Source: Mesobacillus campisalis
GTDB lineage: Bacteria; Bacillota; Bacilli; Bacillales; Cytobacillaceae
Direction: 5' to 3'
Length of the DNA stretch: 64,000 nt
NCBI RefSeq assembly: GCF_000986785.1
Contig: NZ_LAYY01000003.1
Span: 174,583 to 238,582 of the forward strand
Numbering within the stretch: the stretch's first letter is position 1; the number at the start of each line of letters is the position of its first letter. Of the stretch, positions 33,611-43,883 are shown piece by piece. The notes beneath the pieces are model-generated. The model ran no database searches. It was not told the origin of the DNA and worked only from the letters and a program-made list of their open reading frames with translations. The translations under genes and the position numbers were made by a program.

Positions 33611-34790
33611 GGTCCGGCTCCTTTCCTGCTTTGCCCACTAAAAACGTGACGTCGTTATATTTACTGGTGCAGGCATCAATGTTTTTTACGCCGCTGATGT
33701 CCTGGAGGACGACCCGCTGCCCGGAGGTACGCTGCTTATTAGCCAACAGGCACGCCTCTTTTCGCCGTTCAGCGCTGAACAGGATGCAGGAAACCGGAAC
33801 TGTTTCATCCAGCTCGCCCAATGCTTCAATCAAGCGGTCAAGGCGGAAGGCAAATCCTGTAGCCGAGGTTGATTTTCCGAACTTCTGAAGCAGGCCGTCA
33901 TAGCGGCCGCCATTTCCAATCGGGAAGCCCACTTTCCCCGAATAAATTTCAAACAAAATTCCTGTATAGTAGCTCATGTGGCTGACAAGAGTCAAATCGA
34001 ATTTGATATGGGAGGCCGCCCCATAATCGGTGATAATCTCCCACAGCCTTTCCAATTGGAGAACGGCTTCCTTCCCTTCTTCATTTTCAACAAGGTCAAG
34101 TGCCCTGCCAATGACTTCCGGACCGCCGCGCAGTTCGAGAAAGGCCAGCAGGCGCTGGCTGTCAATGGAGGACAGCGGAAGGGATTTGACATGCTCCCTA
34201 TAGCCAACATAATTTTTTTCATATAAAAATCTTGTCAATTCCTGGACGCGTTCTTCTGTCCCGAGGATTTGCAGAAACAATTCCCGTACAAATCCCGCGT
34301 TCCCAACGGAGAGCTGAAAATCCTTAAGGCCAGCTTCCTTAAGCGACGAAATGGCCAGGGCAATCATTTCCCCGTCAGCACTGACTGTTCCATCCCCAAT
34401 GCATTCCACTCCAACCTGTTCAAATTCCGCCGGCCTTCCGCCTTCGCGCTGCTGCGCCCGGAATACGTTGGCTGAATAGGCAAGCCTGAATGGCAAATCG
34501 TCTTTTAAAAGCTTGGAAGCAGCCACCCTGGCAATCGGCGCGGTCATATCGGGACGGAGCACCAGCGTGTGGCCTTCACGGTCCAGCAGCTTGAAGAGCT
34601 GCTGATCGAGGATCGCGGATGCCGTTCCAACGGTTTCATAATATTCAAGTGTCGGAGTGCCAATGAACTGATAGCCCCACTGCCTGATTTCTCCCTCAAG
34701 CGCCGAGCGCACATGCTGCTTTGTTTCGTATATATCAGGAAGAGAATCCCTCATTCCCAATGGTTTCTCAAACATAAATAACCGGCTCAT
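33603..34790 (-). CDS. hisZ: ATP phosphoribosyltransferase regulatory subunit
   Basis: 395 residues related to the catalytic core of histidyl-tRNA synthetase (class II motifs [12 protein letters not shown] and [11 protein letters not shown]) but without the anticodon-binding domain. It forms an octamer with short HisG and confers histidine feedback. The start [10 protein letters not shown] was chosen because of GGGGGAAAG. It heads the operon. Confidence 0.96.
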   Translation of the reverse strand: MSRLFMFEKPLGMRDSLPDIYETKQHVRSALEGEIRQWGYQFIGTPTLEYYETVGTASAILDQQLFKLLDREGHTLVLRPDMTAPIARVAASKLLKDDLPFRLAYSANVFRAQQREGGRPAEFEQVGVECIGDGTVSADGEMIALAISSLKEAGLKDFQLSVGNAGFVRELFLQILGTEERVQELTRFLYEKNYVGYREHVKSLPLSSIDSQRLLAFLELRGGPEVIGRALDLVENEEGKEAVLQLERLWEIITDYGAASHIKFDLTLVSHMSYYTGILFEIYSGKVGFPIGNGGRYDGLLQKFGKSTSATGFAFRLDRLIEALGELDETVPVSCILFSAERRKEACLLANKQRTSGQRVVLQDISGVKNIDACTSKYNDVTFLVGKAGKEPDHD

Positions 34791-34876
34791 ATGCTTTCCC
34801 CCATCTGTCAAAAACTATTTCCCTTTTTCACCGGTACTTTAGTTCGCTAATATGGTAATGAAATAAAGTTATATGT

Positions 34877-34905
34877 AGTTTAACGCTTCAGGCAAAATCA
34901 GTCAA
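34877..34905 (-). promoter_or_regulatory. Putative sigma-A promoter of the his operon
   Basis: On the minus strand, TTGACT and TAAACT are separated by exactly 17 bp, about 90 bp before the hisZ start. The leader between them and hisZ is too short and AT-rich for a T-box or other recognisable riboswitch. Confidence 0.55.
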
Positions 34906-35012
34906 TAAAAAAAGTCTGTTTATTCAAATTAGCCATAAAGAGACAAAATTCCTTTAAATTCATGTTTTTTCTTATTTTTACACAGCTTGCAAAGGGATAC
35001 TCACTCAAAAAA

Positions 35013-35038
35013 AAAGCTTGCAGATCACCATGCAAGCT
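35013..35038 (-). terminator. Terminator of the MscS-type gene
   Basis: AAGCTTGCA and TGCAAGCTT pair, followed by nine T on the minus strand, immediately past the channel gene stop. Confidence 0.85.
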
Positions 35039-35039
35039 T

Positions 35040-36095
35040 CTAGCGTTTATTTAATAGAGAAAGGTCCAGTTCTGCCGGTGCAAGTTCGATGCCGTTTTTT
35101 GTAAAGCACTCGACAATCGCATGGCGAAGCTTGCTTTCCACTCTTTCCTTGATTTCAAAACTGGCGACAGGCAGCTCGACCTGGAATTCCATCGCCCTGT
35201 TGCGCAGGTCAATAAAGCGTATTTCGGCATGGGTAGCTTTTAGGATTCCCTCTTCATCTTCCTTACTATTCTCCACTGCCTCCCCCAGCAGCTGTTCCAC
35301 CCTTTTGCTGTCCGTGCCAAATACTACACTGACAGTCACCTGTGCCATCATGACTGCACCTGTGCGGTTTTTGATGATTTGTTCAATAAAATACTGGTTC
35401 GGGACGATCAAGGTTCCTTCCTTTGCCGTCCGCACTACGGTGGACCTCATCCTGACCCTTTCAATCCTGCCGATTTTATCATTGATTTGGATGACTTCCC
35501 CAACTTCAACAGGCCGTTCAAACAGCATGATGAGGCCGGAAATGAAGTTCCCGGCAACGTTTCGGAGCCCAAATCCTATCCCGATGCCAAGTACGCCCAA
35601 AAAGGCGCCCAGTGCTGTCAGGTCAATTCCGACACTAGTAAAACTGAATGCCAAAGCAGCGACCATGACTGTATAATAGAGAACCCGGCTCAAGGTGTAG
35701 CTGAGCCCTCTCTCAATTTGATAATACTCGTATACGGAAGACAGGACGTATTTAATGAACAGCTTGACAGCCCGATGCGCCAGGGACACAATCATAAACG
35801 CCAGAATGATCAGGAACAGCGTCACATCGACGCCCCCCTGGGAGTATAATGGATAAAACAGCCACTCCGAGTTTGAAAAATAAAAAAGAAACAGGAAGAC
35901 GATTCCATAAAACGTGACCCAGTTCAGCATTGATAGAAACGATGGCAAGTATTTCTCCTGAAACCCTGGCCTGCTTCGGGCCAAATAGGTCGCCCCAAGC
36001 CGAAGCAGCCATTTTCCGGCCAGAATGAAACACATGTAAAGAATAAATTGAATAATATCGGATGCAGTAAAGTTTTCCACAATAAAATCCAGCAT
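35040..36095 (-). CDS. Mechanosensitive ion channel, MscS family
   Basis: About 351 residues. Several N-terminal hydrophobic helices lead to the pore helix GAFLGVLGIGIGFGLRNVAGNFISG, the conserved MscS TM3 glycine/alanine pattern, then the beta domain (VGEVIQINDKIGRIERV) and a mixed C-terminal domain. It acts as an emergency valve on hypo-osmotic shock. A longer frame opens at a TTG without SD; the ATG at MLDFIVENF with GGTGAT was chosen, though MEPGDI six codons upstream is possible. Confidence 0.9.
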   Translation of the reverse strand: MLDFIVENFTASDIIQFILYMCFILAGKWLLRLGATYLARSRPGFQEKYLPSFLSMLNWVTFYGIVFLFLFYFSNSEWLFYPLYSQGGVDVTLFLIILAFMIVSLAHRAVKLFIKYVLSSVYEYYQIERGLSYTLSRVLYYTVMVAALAFSFTSVGIDLTALGAFLGVLGIGIGFGLRNVAGNFISGLIMLFERPVEVGEVIQINDKIGRIERVRMRSTVVRTAKEGTLIVPNQYFIEQIIKNRTGAVMMAQVTVSVVFGTDSKRVEQLLGEAVENSKEDEEGILKATHAEIRFIDLRNRAMEFQVELPVASFEIKERVESKLRHAIVECFTKNGIELAPAELDLSLLNKR

Positions 36096-36244
36096 AATAT
36101 CACCCGGTTCCATAGATACAGAACTATTCCTGTAAAGGGTAGAGACTAAACGTGGAAAATCTGCACCATTTAGCTGATTGACGTCTTCATCTGTAAACTT
36201 TTCCAATACCTGTGCATATTGAATTTTTAAAAGTAAAAAAATAA

Positions 36245-36264
36245 AACCCTGCCTGAGCAGGGTT
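36245..36264 (-). terminator. Terminator of the hprK-lgt-yvoD-ppaX-yvoF operon
   Basis: AACCCTGC-CTGA-GCAGGGTT with a following T-rich run on the minus strand; it touches the stop codon of the acyltransferase gene. Confidence 0.85.
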
Positions 36265-36794
36265 CATTTGTTTCCATAAATAGGGTCATCGGCCCAGCGC
36301 TGGGCCAATTCTTCTTTCGTATATATGACCCGCATCGGGTTGCCGCCGACAAAGGCACCAGGCGGCACGTCTTTGTGGACGAGCGTGCCGGCTGAGACGA
36401 AGGCTCCGTTCCCAATCGTGACTCCCGGCAGGATCGTCGAATTGGCGCCGATCATCACTTCATCGCCGATGACTACATCGCCAAGACGGTACTCCCTGAT
36501 AAGATATTCATGGGCGAGGATGGTCGTATTATAGCCAATGACGGTATTGCGGCCGACGGATATCTTCTCGGGAAACATCACGTCAAGCATCACCATCAGC
36601 GCAAAGGATGTCTGGTCTCCTACCTTCATCCGCAAAAAAGTGCGGTACAGCCAGTTCTTCACGCTTAAAAAGGGCGTATAGCGTGCGGCCTGGATGACAA
36701 CGAAGTTTTTGACCACCTTCCAGAATGGGACGGTTTTATACACATGCCACAGCGAGTTGGCTCCTTCCACCTGGTACCGCTCTGTCTTCCTCAT
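36264..36794 (-). CDS. Hexapeptide-repeat acyltransferase (YvoF-like)
   Basis: 176 residues. The C-terminal two thirds form a left-handed beta helix of hexapeptide repeats (IGANSTILPGVTIGNGAF, then VGGNPMRVIYTKEE), as in trimeric O-acetyltransferases. The acceptor is unknown; sugars or cell-wall polymers are typical. It starts two bases after the ppaX stop and ends the operon. Confidence 0.9.
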   Translation of the reverse strand: MRKTERYQVEGANSLWHVYKTVPFWKVVKNFVVIQAARYTPFLSVKNWLYRTFLRMKVGDQTSFALMVMLDVMFPEKISVGRNTVIGYNTTILAHEYLIREYRLGDVVIGDEVMIGANSTILPGVTIGNGAFVSAGTLVHKDVPPGAFVGGNPMRVIYTKEELAQRWADDPIYGNK

Positions 36795-36796
36795 GC

Positions 36797-37441
36797 TTAC
36801 ACTCCAAGCACTGGCAAAAGGTCTGGCATTTTTTCCAGAATATAATCAGGCTGATAGGCAGCCAGATGCTCCCTTCCCTTCAGGGACCAGGCCACTCCGG
36901 CCGTCAGCGTTCCGGCATTCTTGCCGGCAAGGATGTCATGGTGGTTATCGCCGACCATGATGGCCGTTTCCGGCCGGGAAGCCAAAGCCTGCAGCGCCTT
37001 TTGGACAGGCTCAGGGTCCGGCTTCGGTTTTTGCACATGATCAAGGGCCACGATGACTTCGAAATAGCGGTTCAGCCCGGTTAAATTCAATCCCATCATC
37101 ACAACATCGGATAGCTTGGTTGTCACGATTCCAAGTTTGAAGCCCTCTTCCTTTAACGCTGCCACCGTCTCGGTTACTCCTTCAAACTCGGTGACCAACA
37201 GGTCATGGTTGGCTTTATTGAATGTGCGGTACATGTCCATCATTTCCCGGTAGCCCTTGGGGTTGATGGCTTCAAACGTCTCCTGCAGGGTGGGCCCCAT
37301 GAACGGGAGCATATCGCTCCGCTGGTAACGGCCCGGGTAATAATTCTCCAGAGTATGGAGGAAGGAGGAGATGATCAGTTCATTGGTATCAATAAGGGTT
37401 CCATCCAAATCAAATAATACAGTATCAATTCTATTGCTCAT
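36797..37441 (-). CDS. ppaX: HAD-type pyrophosphatase PpaX
   Basis: A 214-residue haloacid-dehalogenase-family phosphatase with the nucleophile motif [13 protein letters not shown], the IVTTKLS threonine motif and the acidic MVGDNHHD. PpaX hydrolyses the pyrophosphate released when HPr kinase/phosphorylase dephosphorylates P-Ser-HPr. Its presence in the hprK operon fits that role. It overlaps yvoD by 11 bp. Confidence 0.95.
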   Translation of the reverse strand: MSNRIDTVLFDLDGTLIDTNELIISSFLHTLENYYPGRYQRSDMLPFMGPTLQETFEAINPKGYREMMDMYRTFNKANHDLLVTEFEGVTETVAALKEEGFKLGIVTTKLSDVVMMGLNLTGLNRYFEVIVALDHVQKPKPDPEPVQKALQALASRPETAIMVGDNHHDILAGKNAGTLTAGVAWSLKGREHLAAYQPDYILEKMPDLLPVLGV

Positions 37442-38375
37442 ATACGGCTTCCTTTCCTTTCATCACTTCAACCCGGTTCCAGATGTAGGCTACTGTTATC
37501 GTCAGCAGGACGGCTGTTGCCACACGGATCAGCAGCAGCGGCAGAACCGGGATGCCAAGCGGAATAAAAATAAGAGTATCTTCAATAACGGCGTGGCAGG
37601 CGACCAGGAAGATAAAAGCAATGGTGGCATCTTTCTTAGAAACACCATCTTCCTGTACCGCCTGGATCATGACGCCCGCTCCCATCGCCAGCCCGATCAA
37701 GAGCCCGGCGGCTACTGTCAGCGAAGCGTTCTCCTTCATGCCCAAGGCGCGGATGGCAGGAGAAATCCACCTGGAAAAGACATCAAGCCATTTCAGATCC
37801 TTCATGATCTGGATGGCTACCATAAGCGGAATTACAATCAAGGCGAGCTGCAATACACCCAGCCCAGCCTTCTCGACGCCTTCAAAAATAATCGCCGGCC
37901 ACCCGGAAACCTTCTCCTGCTGGTTGGATATCATTCCATACTGGGCGATTTCCGAACCGCCGTTCCACACCAGGTTGATGACTACGGCAGACAGGAAAGC
38001 CAAACCGAGGCGGACAACCAGCACCACCCACAGCTTGACCCCTACCTTCAGGGCCACCCCTGTTTCAATCAGCAGGTTATGCGAGAAAGACAGCATAACC
38101 GCAATGATGAAGACTTCTTTTACCGTCAGTTCAAGCGTGAGGATCGCGCCAATCCCTGCATATAAATTCAGGAAATTTCCAAGTACGAGCGGAATGGCTG
38201 CATCCCCCGACAAGCCCAGGAGTGCCATCAATGGCGTGACAGCCTGGATGATCCATGGCAGGACTGGTGTATACTGCAGGATTGTAACGAGCAGGGTGAT
38301 TGGAAAAATGACTTTTCCCAGTGTCCAGGTTGTCTGGAGACCGACCCGCAATCCTTTTTTAATCGTTGTAACCAT
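37431..38375 (-). CDS. Nucleoside-recognition (Gate) domain membrane protein (YvoD-like)
   Basis: 314 residues, predominantly hydrophobic, with about eight predicted helices and two Gate-like segments ([19 protein letters not shown] near the C-terminal half). The same fold occurs in spore protein SpmA/B and nucleoside transporters. Substrate unknown. It lies between lgt and ppaX with AAAGGGAGGG before its ATG. Confidence 0.88.
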   Translation of the reverse strand: MVTTIKKGLRVGLQTTWTLGKVIFPITLLVTILQYTPVLPWIIQAVTPLMALLGLSGDAAIPLVLGNFLNLYAGIGAILTLELTVKEVFIIAVMLSFSHNLLIETGVALKVGVKLWVVLVVRLGLAFLSAVVINLVWNGGSEIAQYGMISNQQEKVSGWPAIIFEGVEKAGLGVLQLALIVIPLMVAIQIMKDLKWLDVFSRWISPAIRALGMKENASLTVAAGLLIGLAMGAGVMIQAVQEDGVSKKDATIAFIFLVACHAVIEDTLIFIPLGIPVLPLLLIRVATAVLLTITVAYIWNRVEVMKGKEAVYEQ

Positions 38376-38432
38376 TGAAAGCTTCCCTCCCTTTATACAT
38401 GCTATGCATGTATTTTTTTCTCTCGTGTGTGT

Positions 38433-39248
38433 TTATCCTTTTTCCAAATACCTGATGCTTGAGTAGCCTTTAACTCTGCGATAACCCCAAAGCGCAATAG
38501 CAACAACGATTAACACAATGGAAATGGTTTGGGCCATTCTGAGCGACTCGGTCAGCATCAGGCTGTCGGTGCGCAGGCCTTCAACGAAGAAGCGGCCGAT
38601 TGAATACCAGATCACATAGCTGAGGAACAGTTCCCCCCTTCCAAGATTGACTTTGCGAAGCAGCAGTAGCAGGGCAAAACCCGCAAGGTTCCATATCGAT
38701 TCATACAGGAAGGTTGGATGATAGTAGGCGCCATTGATATACATCTGATTGATGATGAACTCAGGCAGCATCAGGTTTTCGAGAAAAGCACGGCTGACTT
38801 CGCCGCCATGCGCCTCCTGGTTGATAAAATTTCCCCAGCGGCCGATGGCCTGCCCGAGGATGATGCTTGGAGCCGCGATGTCCGCCAGCTTCCAGAACGA
38901 CACATTTTTCTTTTTGGCAAATACGTAGGCAGTAGCCACGGCCCCAATCAGCGCGCCGTGAATCGCAATCCCGCCATTCCAGATGCTTAAGATTTCTCCT
39001 GGATTTTGCGAATAGTAGTCCCATTGGAAAATGACATAATAAATCCGCGCGCATAAAATGGAAATCGGGATGGCCCAAAGCATTAGATCCGGGAAAAGAT
39101 CCTTATCAAGACCGCGCCTGTCCGCTTCCCGCATTGCGAGCCACAGCGCCAGCGCAATTCCCAATCCGATAATAATGCCGTACCAGTGAACCTGAAGCGG
39201 CCCAAGCGAAAAGGCCACCGGGTCGATTGGCTGAAAATTCTCTTCCAT
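38433..39248 (-). CDS. lgt: Phosphatidylglycerol--prolipoprotein diacylglyceryl transferase
   Basis: A 271-residue polytopic membrane enzyme attaching diacylglycerol to the lipobox cysteine of prolipoproteins. It has the essential HGALIGA region and the Lgt signature [13 protein letters not shown]. Full length. Clients include the CccB lipoprotein encoded at 62.2 kb. It lies downstream of hprK as in B. subtilis. Confidence 0.97.
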   Translation of the reverse strand: MEENFQPIDPVAFSLGPLQVHWYGIIIGLGIALALWLAMREADRRGLDKDLFPDLMLWAIPISILCARIYYVIFQWDYYSQNPGEILSIWNGGIAIHGALIGAVATAYVFAKKKNVSFWKLADIAAPSIILGQAIGRWGNFINQEAHGGEVSRAFLENLMLPEFIINQMYINGAYYHPTFLYESIWNLAGFALLLLLRKVNLGRGELFLSYVIWYSIGRFFVEGLRTDSLMLTESLRMAQTISIVLIVVAIALWGYRRVKGYSSIRYLEKG

Positions 39249-39336
39249 ATCCTTCTCCTTTAATCTCTATCTATTTTTCCTGCTTATGGTTCAAATACCG
39301 CCTGAATCGGCAGAGGCCGATTCGCATGGCTGTCCA

Positions 39337-40272
39337 TTATCGGTCTTCGTGGTCTCCGTCCTCAATGACGTCTGCGAGCCTGTTGGAGAACTGCTCTGCT
39401 GCATTGACACCCATGCGCTTCAGGCGGAAATTCATGGCCGCCACTTCGATGATGACAGCAAGATTTCGTCCGGGACGTACCGGTACCGTCAGCCTGGTCA
39501 CATCCGTGTCGATGATTTTCATTTTCTCTTCTTCAAGGCCCAGACGGTCATACTGCTTTTTCTGGTCCCAAATCTCGAGGTCAATGATCAGCGAGATTCT
39601 TTTATGGGTACGGACGGCACCGGCTCCGAACAAAGTCATCACATTGATGATTCCCAGGCCGCGAATTTCCAGGAGATGTTCAATCAATTCAGGGGATGTG
39701 CCAACAAGTGTATCCTGGTCCTCCTGGCGGATTTCCACGCAATCATCGGCAACTAGGCGATGACCGCGTTTGACAAGCTCCAATGCGGTTTCACTTTTAC
39801 CAACGCCGCTTTTTCCTGTGATGAGGACGCCGACGCCATAAATATCAACCAGCACCCCGTGGACGGCCGTCGTCGGTGCCAGTTTGCTCTCAAGATAATT
39901 GGTAAGATGACTTGAAAGCCTTGTTGTCTTTCTAGCCGATTTGATGAGAGGGACCGATTCGCGCTCGGCGGCTTCAATCAGCTCGGGCGGCACTTCCATA
40001 TCCCTCGTCACGATGATGCAGGGAGTCAGATCGGTGCACAGCTTTTCCAGACGCTCTTTCCGGTCTTTATCACTTAATCTCTCCATGAAAGACAACTCTG
40101 TTTTCCCTAGCAGCTGTACACGTTCTGCCGGGTAGTATTCAAAATATCCGGCCATTTCAAGTGCAGGCCGGGAGATGTCGCTTGTCGTAATCGGGCGGTT
40201 TACTCCTTCTTCTCCACTGATGAGTTCCAGGTCAAACTTGTTGATTAGGTCTATCGTACGAACTTTTGGCAA
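39337..40272 (-). CDS. hprK: HPr kinase/phosphorylase
   Basis: A 311-residue bifunctional enzyme phosphorylating HPr and Crh on Ser46 and reversing it with phosphate. The P-loop is GKSGVGKS at about 153-160 and the HprK signature [16 protein letters not shown] follows. The start is TTG after GAAGGAGGG. It heads the hprK-lgt-yvoD-ppaX-yvoF operon; ppaX removes its pyrophosphate product and crh (20.1 kb) encodes a substrate. Confidence 0.97.
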   Translation of the reverse strand: MPKVRTIDLINKFDLELISGEEGVNRPITTSDISRPALEMAGYFEYYPAERVQLLGKTELSFMERLSDKDRKERLEKLCTDLTPCIIVTRDMEVPPELIEAAERESVPLIKSARKTTRLSSHLTNYLESKLAPTTAVHGVLVDIYGVGVLITGKSGVGKSETALELVKRGHRLVADDCVEIRQEDQDTLVGTSPELIEHLLEIRGLGIINVMTLFGAGAVRTHKRISLIIDLEIWDQKKQYDRLGLEEEKMKIIDTDVTRLTVPVRPGRNLAVIIEVAAMNFRLKRMGVNAAEQFSNRLADVIEDGDHEDR

Positions 40273-40483
40273 AGAGGAACCCTCCTTCTATTTATCAAAT
40301 AAAAAAATCAATACTTTATATTTTAGCACTATTTTTTGCAGAACAAAATGAGGGCAGCTCCAAAAGGTGGAGATTCTTTTTAAGAGAATGAAGAAATTGG
40401 GGCATTTTTCATGACCGTTTCGAGCCAGGGAAGCCCTTTTCCTGAAAAACAAGTGTCAGCTACGTCCTCTTTGCGCCAGGATT

Positions 40484-40492
40484 CATATAATA
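40484..40492 (+). promoter_or_regulatory. Sigma-K-like -10 element before the amidase
   Basis: CATATAATA fits the mother-cell sigma-K -10 consensus CATAnnnTA, 39 bp before the TTG start. It also reads as a sigma-A TATAAT. No clear -35 of either class was found at the right distance, so the assignment is weak. The rest of the 259-bp hprK-amidase gap shows nothing further. Confidence 0.35.
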
Positions 40493-40531
40493 AGAGTGCA
40501 GGGCAATTAATCTGGAAGGAGGGGTTTAATA

Positions 40532-41359
40532 TTGCAAATCATGCTTGATGCGGGGCATGGCTACAATACACCTGGCAAGCGCAGTCCGGACGGCTTGAGG
40601 GAATACGAATTTAACCGGGCGGTCGCCAGCCATGCCAGGAACCTGCTAGGAAACTACCGAAATGTGACCGTCCATTTCGCTCATTCCGACGAGCGGGATG
40701 TCCCCTTGCAGGAGAGAACCAGCAGGGCAAATTCCCTGAATGTGGATGTTTACGTATCGATTCACGCGAACGCCTTTGGCAGCGGCGGATGGAACAATGT
40801 GGGCGGCATCGAGACGTTCGTGCATCCCTCAAGGCCTTCAATCGCGTACCAGTTGGCACGGAAAATACAAAGGAACCTTACCGCTGCTACTGGACTAGCC
40901 GACCGCGGGGTGAAAACCGCTGATTTCCACGTCCTCCGGGAGACAAGGATGGATGCTGTTTTGGCAGAATGCGGCTTTATGACCAACCGGAACGAAGCCC
41001 GGCTAATAAGTACGGATACGTATAGAAGAACCGTTGCCGAAGCAATAGTGAAGGCTCTTGCCGACCAGTTCAGCCTTGTGAAAACAGATGGAACCGCCCC
41101 GGCTCCTTCTTCATCTCCATCTCCACCGGCACCTGGAGGCTTGTATAAAGTGCAGACCGGAGCTTTCGGGGAGAGGAAAAACGCGGACCAGCTTGCCAAT
41201 CAATTGCGCCAGGATGGCTATGAAGCCTTTGTGAATGCAAGTTCTGCTGATGGATTGTTCAGGGTCCAGGCAGGTGCATTCAGTGAAAAACAGCGGGCCG
41301 ATGCCCTTGCCGCCCAGCTCCGCCAGGACGGCTACAGTACGTATGTGTATCGCGAATAG
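40532..41359 (+). CDS. N-acetylmuramoyl-L-alanine amidase with two SPOR repeats (CwlC-like)
   Basis: 275 residues. The Amidase_3 domain (1-180) has zinc ligands His9 (DAGHG), Glu24 or Glu26 (REYE) and His78 (SIHANAF), plus catalytic Glu146 (AECGFMTN). After a Pro/Ser linker come two SPOR repeats (about 203-237 and 241-275), each with YKVQTGAF/FRVQAGAF and QLRQDGY, which bind denuded glycan. There is no signal peptide, as in CwlC, which lyses the mother cell in B. subtilis. The start is TTG after GGAAGGAGGGG. Confidence 0.92.
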   Translation: MQIMLDAGHGYNTPGKRSPDGLREYEFNRAVASHARNLLGNYRNVTVHFAHSDERDVPLQERTSRANSLNVDVYVSIHANAFGSGGWNNVGGIETFVHPSRPSIAYQLARKIQRNLTAATGLADRGVKTADFHVLRETRMDAVLAECGFMTNRNEARLISTDTYRRTVAEAIVKALADQFSLVKTDGTAPAPSSSPSPPAPGGLYKVQTGAFGERKNADQLANQLRQDGYEAFVNASSADGLFRVQAGAFSEKQRADALAAQLRQDGYSTYVYRE

Positions 41360-41363
41360 ATAA

Positions 41364-41390
41364 AAAACTGGACTAATAAGGTCCAGTTTT
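41364..41390 (+). terminator. Terminator of the amidase gene
   Basis: AAAACTGGAC / GTCCAGTTTT with TTC TTTT following on the plus strand, five bases past the stop. Confidence 0.85.
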
Positions 41391-41425
41391 TCTTTTGGTA
41401 TAGAAATGCAATGATTTCGTTTTGC

Positions 41426-42052
41426 CTAAAGTTCTTTGGAGGAAAACGGCAAAAACAATTTGATTCCCCTTCTGTTAAACGGAAGGATTTTCATGTCAGC
41501 AAGCAGGTGGGAGGCATAGCCCGCCACAGCGGCCTCGAACACCCCGGCAAAGCCGATGCTCTGCTCAAACTGGTAGGCAATCACACCGAAAAAGACAGCC
41601 CCGATTAGTGAATGTGTGTAGCTCCGGTGCGGTACAAACGAGGCGATGATGATAAAGACCCCTAAGAGCACCAGCCACGATTCCTGCAGGGCAAGCCCCC
41701 CGGCCAATACGCCTGCACCCGTGACCGTGAGCATCCGCCTCTGGGTAATCAACCCCGAGAGGAAGAAAACTCCGGCCCCAACTGCAATCCCCAGCCATCT
41801 TTCATTGCCTGTCCCTTCAAAAAAGCTGTAGAGCATCATTAAAAAGGCAATCAGCTGTGCAGTGTATTTAATCGTTTTATGAGAGAAAGTAATCCTGTTT
41901 GATAGCTTTCCATCAATATCAATGTCAGGCATCAGCCCTGACACCGTCCCCACTGCCACAAGCAAAGCTGTGCCCGCAGGATCCGCCTGGTAGGAGTTGG
42001 CTGCCACAAAGCCAATCCCTGCTCCAATTAACATATGTCCTGTTCCATTCAT
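41426..42052 (-). CDS. YdjM-family membrane-bound metal-dependent hydrolase (YvsG-like)
   Basis: 208 residues with five or six hydrophobic helices. The motif GLMPDIDIDGK and histidines in HRSYTHSLIG are typical of the DUF457/YdjM family of predicted metal-dependent membrane hydrolases. Biological role unknown. The start MNGTGH with GGGGTGG is preferred over an upstream GTG. Confidence 0.85.
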   Translation of the reverse strand: MNGTGHMLIGAGIGFVAANSYQADPAGTALLVAVGTVSGLMPDIDIDGKLSNRITFSHKTIKYTAQLIAFLMMLYSFFEGTGNERWLGIAVGAGVFFLSGLITQRRMLTVTGAGVLAGGLALQESWLVLLGVFIIIASFVPHRSYTHSLIGAVFFGVIAYQFEQSIGFAGVFEAAVAGYASHLLADMKILPFNRRGIKLFLPFSSKEL

Positions 42053-42171
42053 GCTGTCCACCCCGTGAAAAAGTCATCCTTCCCATTATACAGAGAAACA
42101 GGCCAGCTGTGGTGAGACTTCAGAACCAGCTTGCCAGAAAATAAGGGCACTTTATCACATTAACACACAAA

Positions 42172-42222
42172 ACGGTGCCTGACCCCCGCCGCGTTAATGC
42201 AGGAAAGCCTGGCACCGTTTTT
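42172..42222. repeat. GGTGCCTGACCC palindromic repeat
   Basis: AACGGTGCCTGACCCCC and GCCTGGCACCGTT form an imperfect stem around CGCGTTAATGCAGGAAA, directly after the yvlD stop on the minus strand, with T-rich ends. It is the same family as at 4518, 10162 and 49956 and may work as a terminator for yvlB-yvlD. Confidence 0.75.
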
Positions 42223-42226
42223 TCTT

Positions 42227-42577
42227 TTATTCTTTGTTTAGGAGCGTTTTCTGGATGATCATATTGGCAACAGACATGATCAGCGATGTCAGCAATGCCA
42301 TTCCGAAGCCCGAGACTTCAAAAGATGACCCCATCAGGCTGTCAGTCAGCATGATTGTTACGCCATTGATGACAAACAAAAACAATCCCAATGTCAGCAG
42401 GGTGATTGGCAATGTCAGGATGACAAGGATGGGACGGACAAGGATATTTAAAATGGAGAGCAGGAAACTCGCCCCCAACGCTGCTCCAAAACCGGCCACG
42501 TACACCGCCTCCTTAAAATAGCCGGCAATGGCCATGAAAAGGACGGCATTGATGACGATCCCGATCAGCCACCTCAT
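42227..42577 (-). CDS. YvlD-type phage-holin-family membrane protein
   Basis: 116 residues with four hydrophobic helices (for example FGAALGASFLLSILNILVRP). In B. subtilis YvlD sits in the yvlABCD operon, which responds to envelope stress through sigma-W. The start overlaps the preceding gene stop as ATGA. No demonstrated biochemical activity. Confidence 0.88.
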   Translation of the reverse strand: MRWLIGIVINAVLFMAIAGYFKEAVYVAGFGAALGASFLLSILNILVRPILVILTLPITLLTLGLFLFVINGVTIMLTDSLMGSSFEVSGFGMALLTSLIMSVANMIIQKTLLNKE

Positions 42578-43692
42578 TTGGCTGGACGAAGCGCGATGGC
42601 ACCGGTTTTGCTGTCAGCATATACCCTGAGAGGGCTGTAGCTTTCACCTTTCGGCTTAAAACGGAGCGATTTTTGCACCATTTCGCTTTTCTCCTCAATA
42701 ATATCAAGCCCATCAAGGCCGAGTTTAAAGCTTCCCAGATTTGACTTCAGCTCCCCGCTGGCGGCGATGCCTGCCGGAACATATAGGTCAATGCTGCCAG
42801 TCGCCGTCTTGGCCTCCAGCAGCTCGCAATCCTCATTTGTTGCCTTGCAGGTGATACTTCCATTGAAGGACTGCAGCTCGGCATGGCGCAGGGAACCGTC
42901 TACCCTGAGGGCTCCGTTGATCGTTTCCGCCTCCAGCTCGTAGATATGGCTTTCTGCCACGGTAATCGGGCCGTTAGCCGTCTCCGTTTCAAGCTTTTTG
43001 CAGATCAGATTGGCAAAGCTCACCTTGCCATTGGCCGTCTTGGCTTTGAAATCCTTCACCGTCAGGTTCTCCGCTGAAATCGGTCCATTGAAAAGCCGTA
43101 TCCTTGCGGTTTCATAATCGGAGCGAGGAATATGAACGGTGGCCTCCACTTTCATCCATTTCTGCTGGACGGAAAACCGCAGTTTTTGTCCTTCGATTGC
43201 AAAGATGGCGTCTTCAAGCAATTTCCGGCGTGCCTCATCCTGGCTCTCAACCCGGTAGACTTTGGCTGAGCACTCAATCCGGACCTCCGATTCTTCCCAC
43301 GGAACAATTTTCACCGAGCCATTGGCCACATCGATATCAAGCTGGTTCAAGTAAGCACCGCCCTGCTGGAAAATATGGGTGATATCCACCGATTGGCCAA
43401 AGTTGAAATCAAGGTCGAAATCCTTGATTTTCTTAAAAGCCGAATCCACAAAATCCACAACCTTATCCATTGCGGAATGCAGCTTATGGCCCGACGAGTC
43501 CTCCTTAAAAGACCCCTGCGCCTTGGCCCCTTCATCTTTCACGGTAGTCGACAGCTCTGTCAGCAAAGCCTCTTTCTTTTCTTCCATGTTTTTCTCTTTC
43601 TTATCAAGCTCTTCAATCAGGAGCAAGGCCTCATCCACACTCAGCTTTCCTTCTTCGACCATGGCCAAAATCCTCTTGCGCTCTTCCTTCAT
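42574..43692 (-). CDS. DUF4097 beta-helix protein (YvlB-like)
   Basis: 372 residues. An N-terminal two-helix segment (KRILAMVEEGKLSVDEALLLIEEL) and a charged linker are followed by repeated beta strands of the adhesin-like DUF4097 type (NGPISAENLTVKDFKAKTANGKVSF). The start MKEERKR follows AGGAGG. It is probably an envelope-stress protein translated together with yvlD; no enzymatic motif. Confidence 0.9.
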   Translation of the reverse strand: MKEERKRILAMVEEGKLSVDEALLLIEELDKKEKNMEEKKEALLTELSTTVKDEGAKAQGSFKEDSSGHKLHSAMDKVVDFVDSAFKKIKDFDLDFNFGQSVDITHIFQQGGAYLNQLDIDVANGSVKIVPWEESEVRIECSAKVYRVESQDEARRKLLEDAIFAIEGQKLRFSVQQKWMKVEATVHIPRSDYETARIRLFNGPISAENLTVKDFKAKTANGKVSFANLICKKLETETANGPITVAESHIYELEAETINGALRVDGSLRHAELQSFNGSITCKATNEDCELLEAKTATGSIDLYVPAGIAASGELKSNLGSFKLGLDGLDIIEEKSEMVQKSLRFKPKGESYSPLRVYADSKTGAIALRPAK

Positions 43693-43846
43693 AACAATAC
43701 CTCCTCGCATTTTCATTGTATTCCCTAATCTATATCTTAAAACCAGGTGCTTTTTTTCCTGCAAAACCCCTCACCTTTTTATACGGATTAAACAAAGTGA
43801 GAGTTTCACTTAATTATATTTTCAGGGAAAGGTCCTGCATACAAAA

Positions 43847-43876
43847 AGCGCTGCCGAATCCAATTTCGGCAGCGCT
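43847..43876 (-). terminator. Terminator of uvrBA
   Basis: Perfect 11-bp arms AGCGCTGCCGA / TCGGCAGCGCT with TTTTTG following on the minus strand, seven bases past the uvrA stop. Confidence 0.88.
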
Positions 43877-43883
43877 CATGTTT

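Noticed and set aside
34791..35010. T-box or his-leader riboswitch upstream of hisZ
   Set aside because: No specifier stem, T-box sequence or terminator/antiterminator pair in this short AT-rich leader; only a sigma-A-like promoter.
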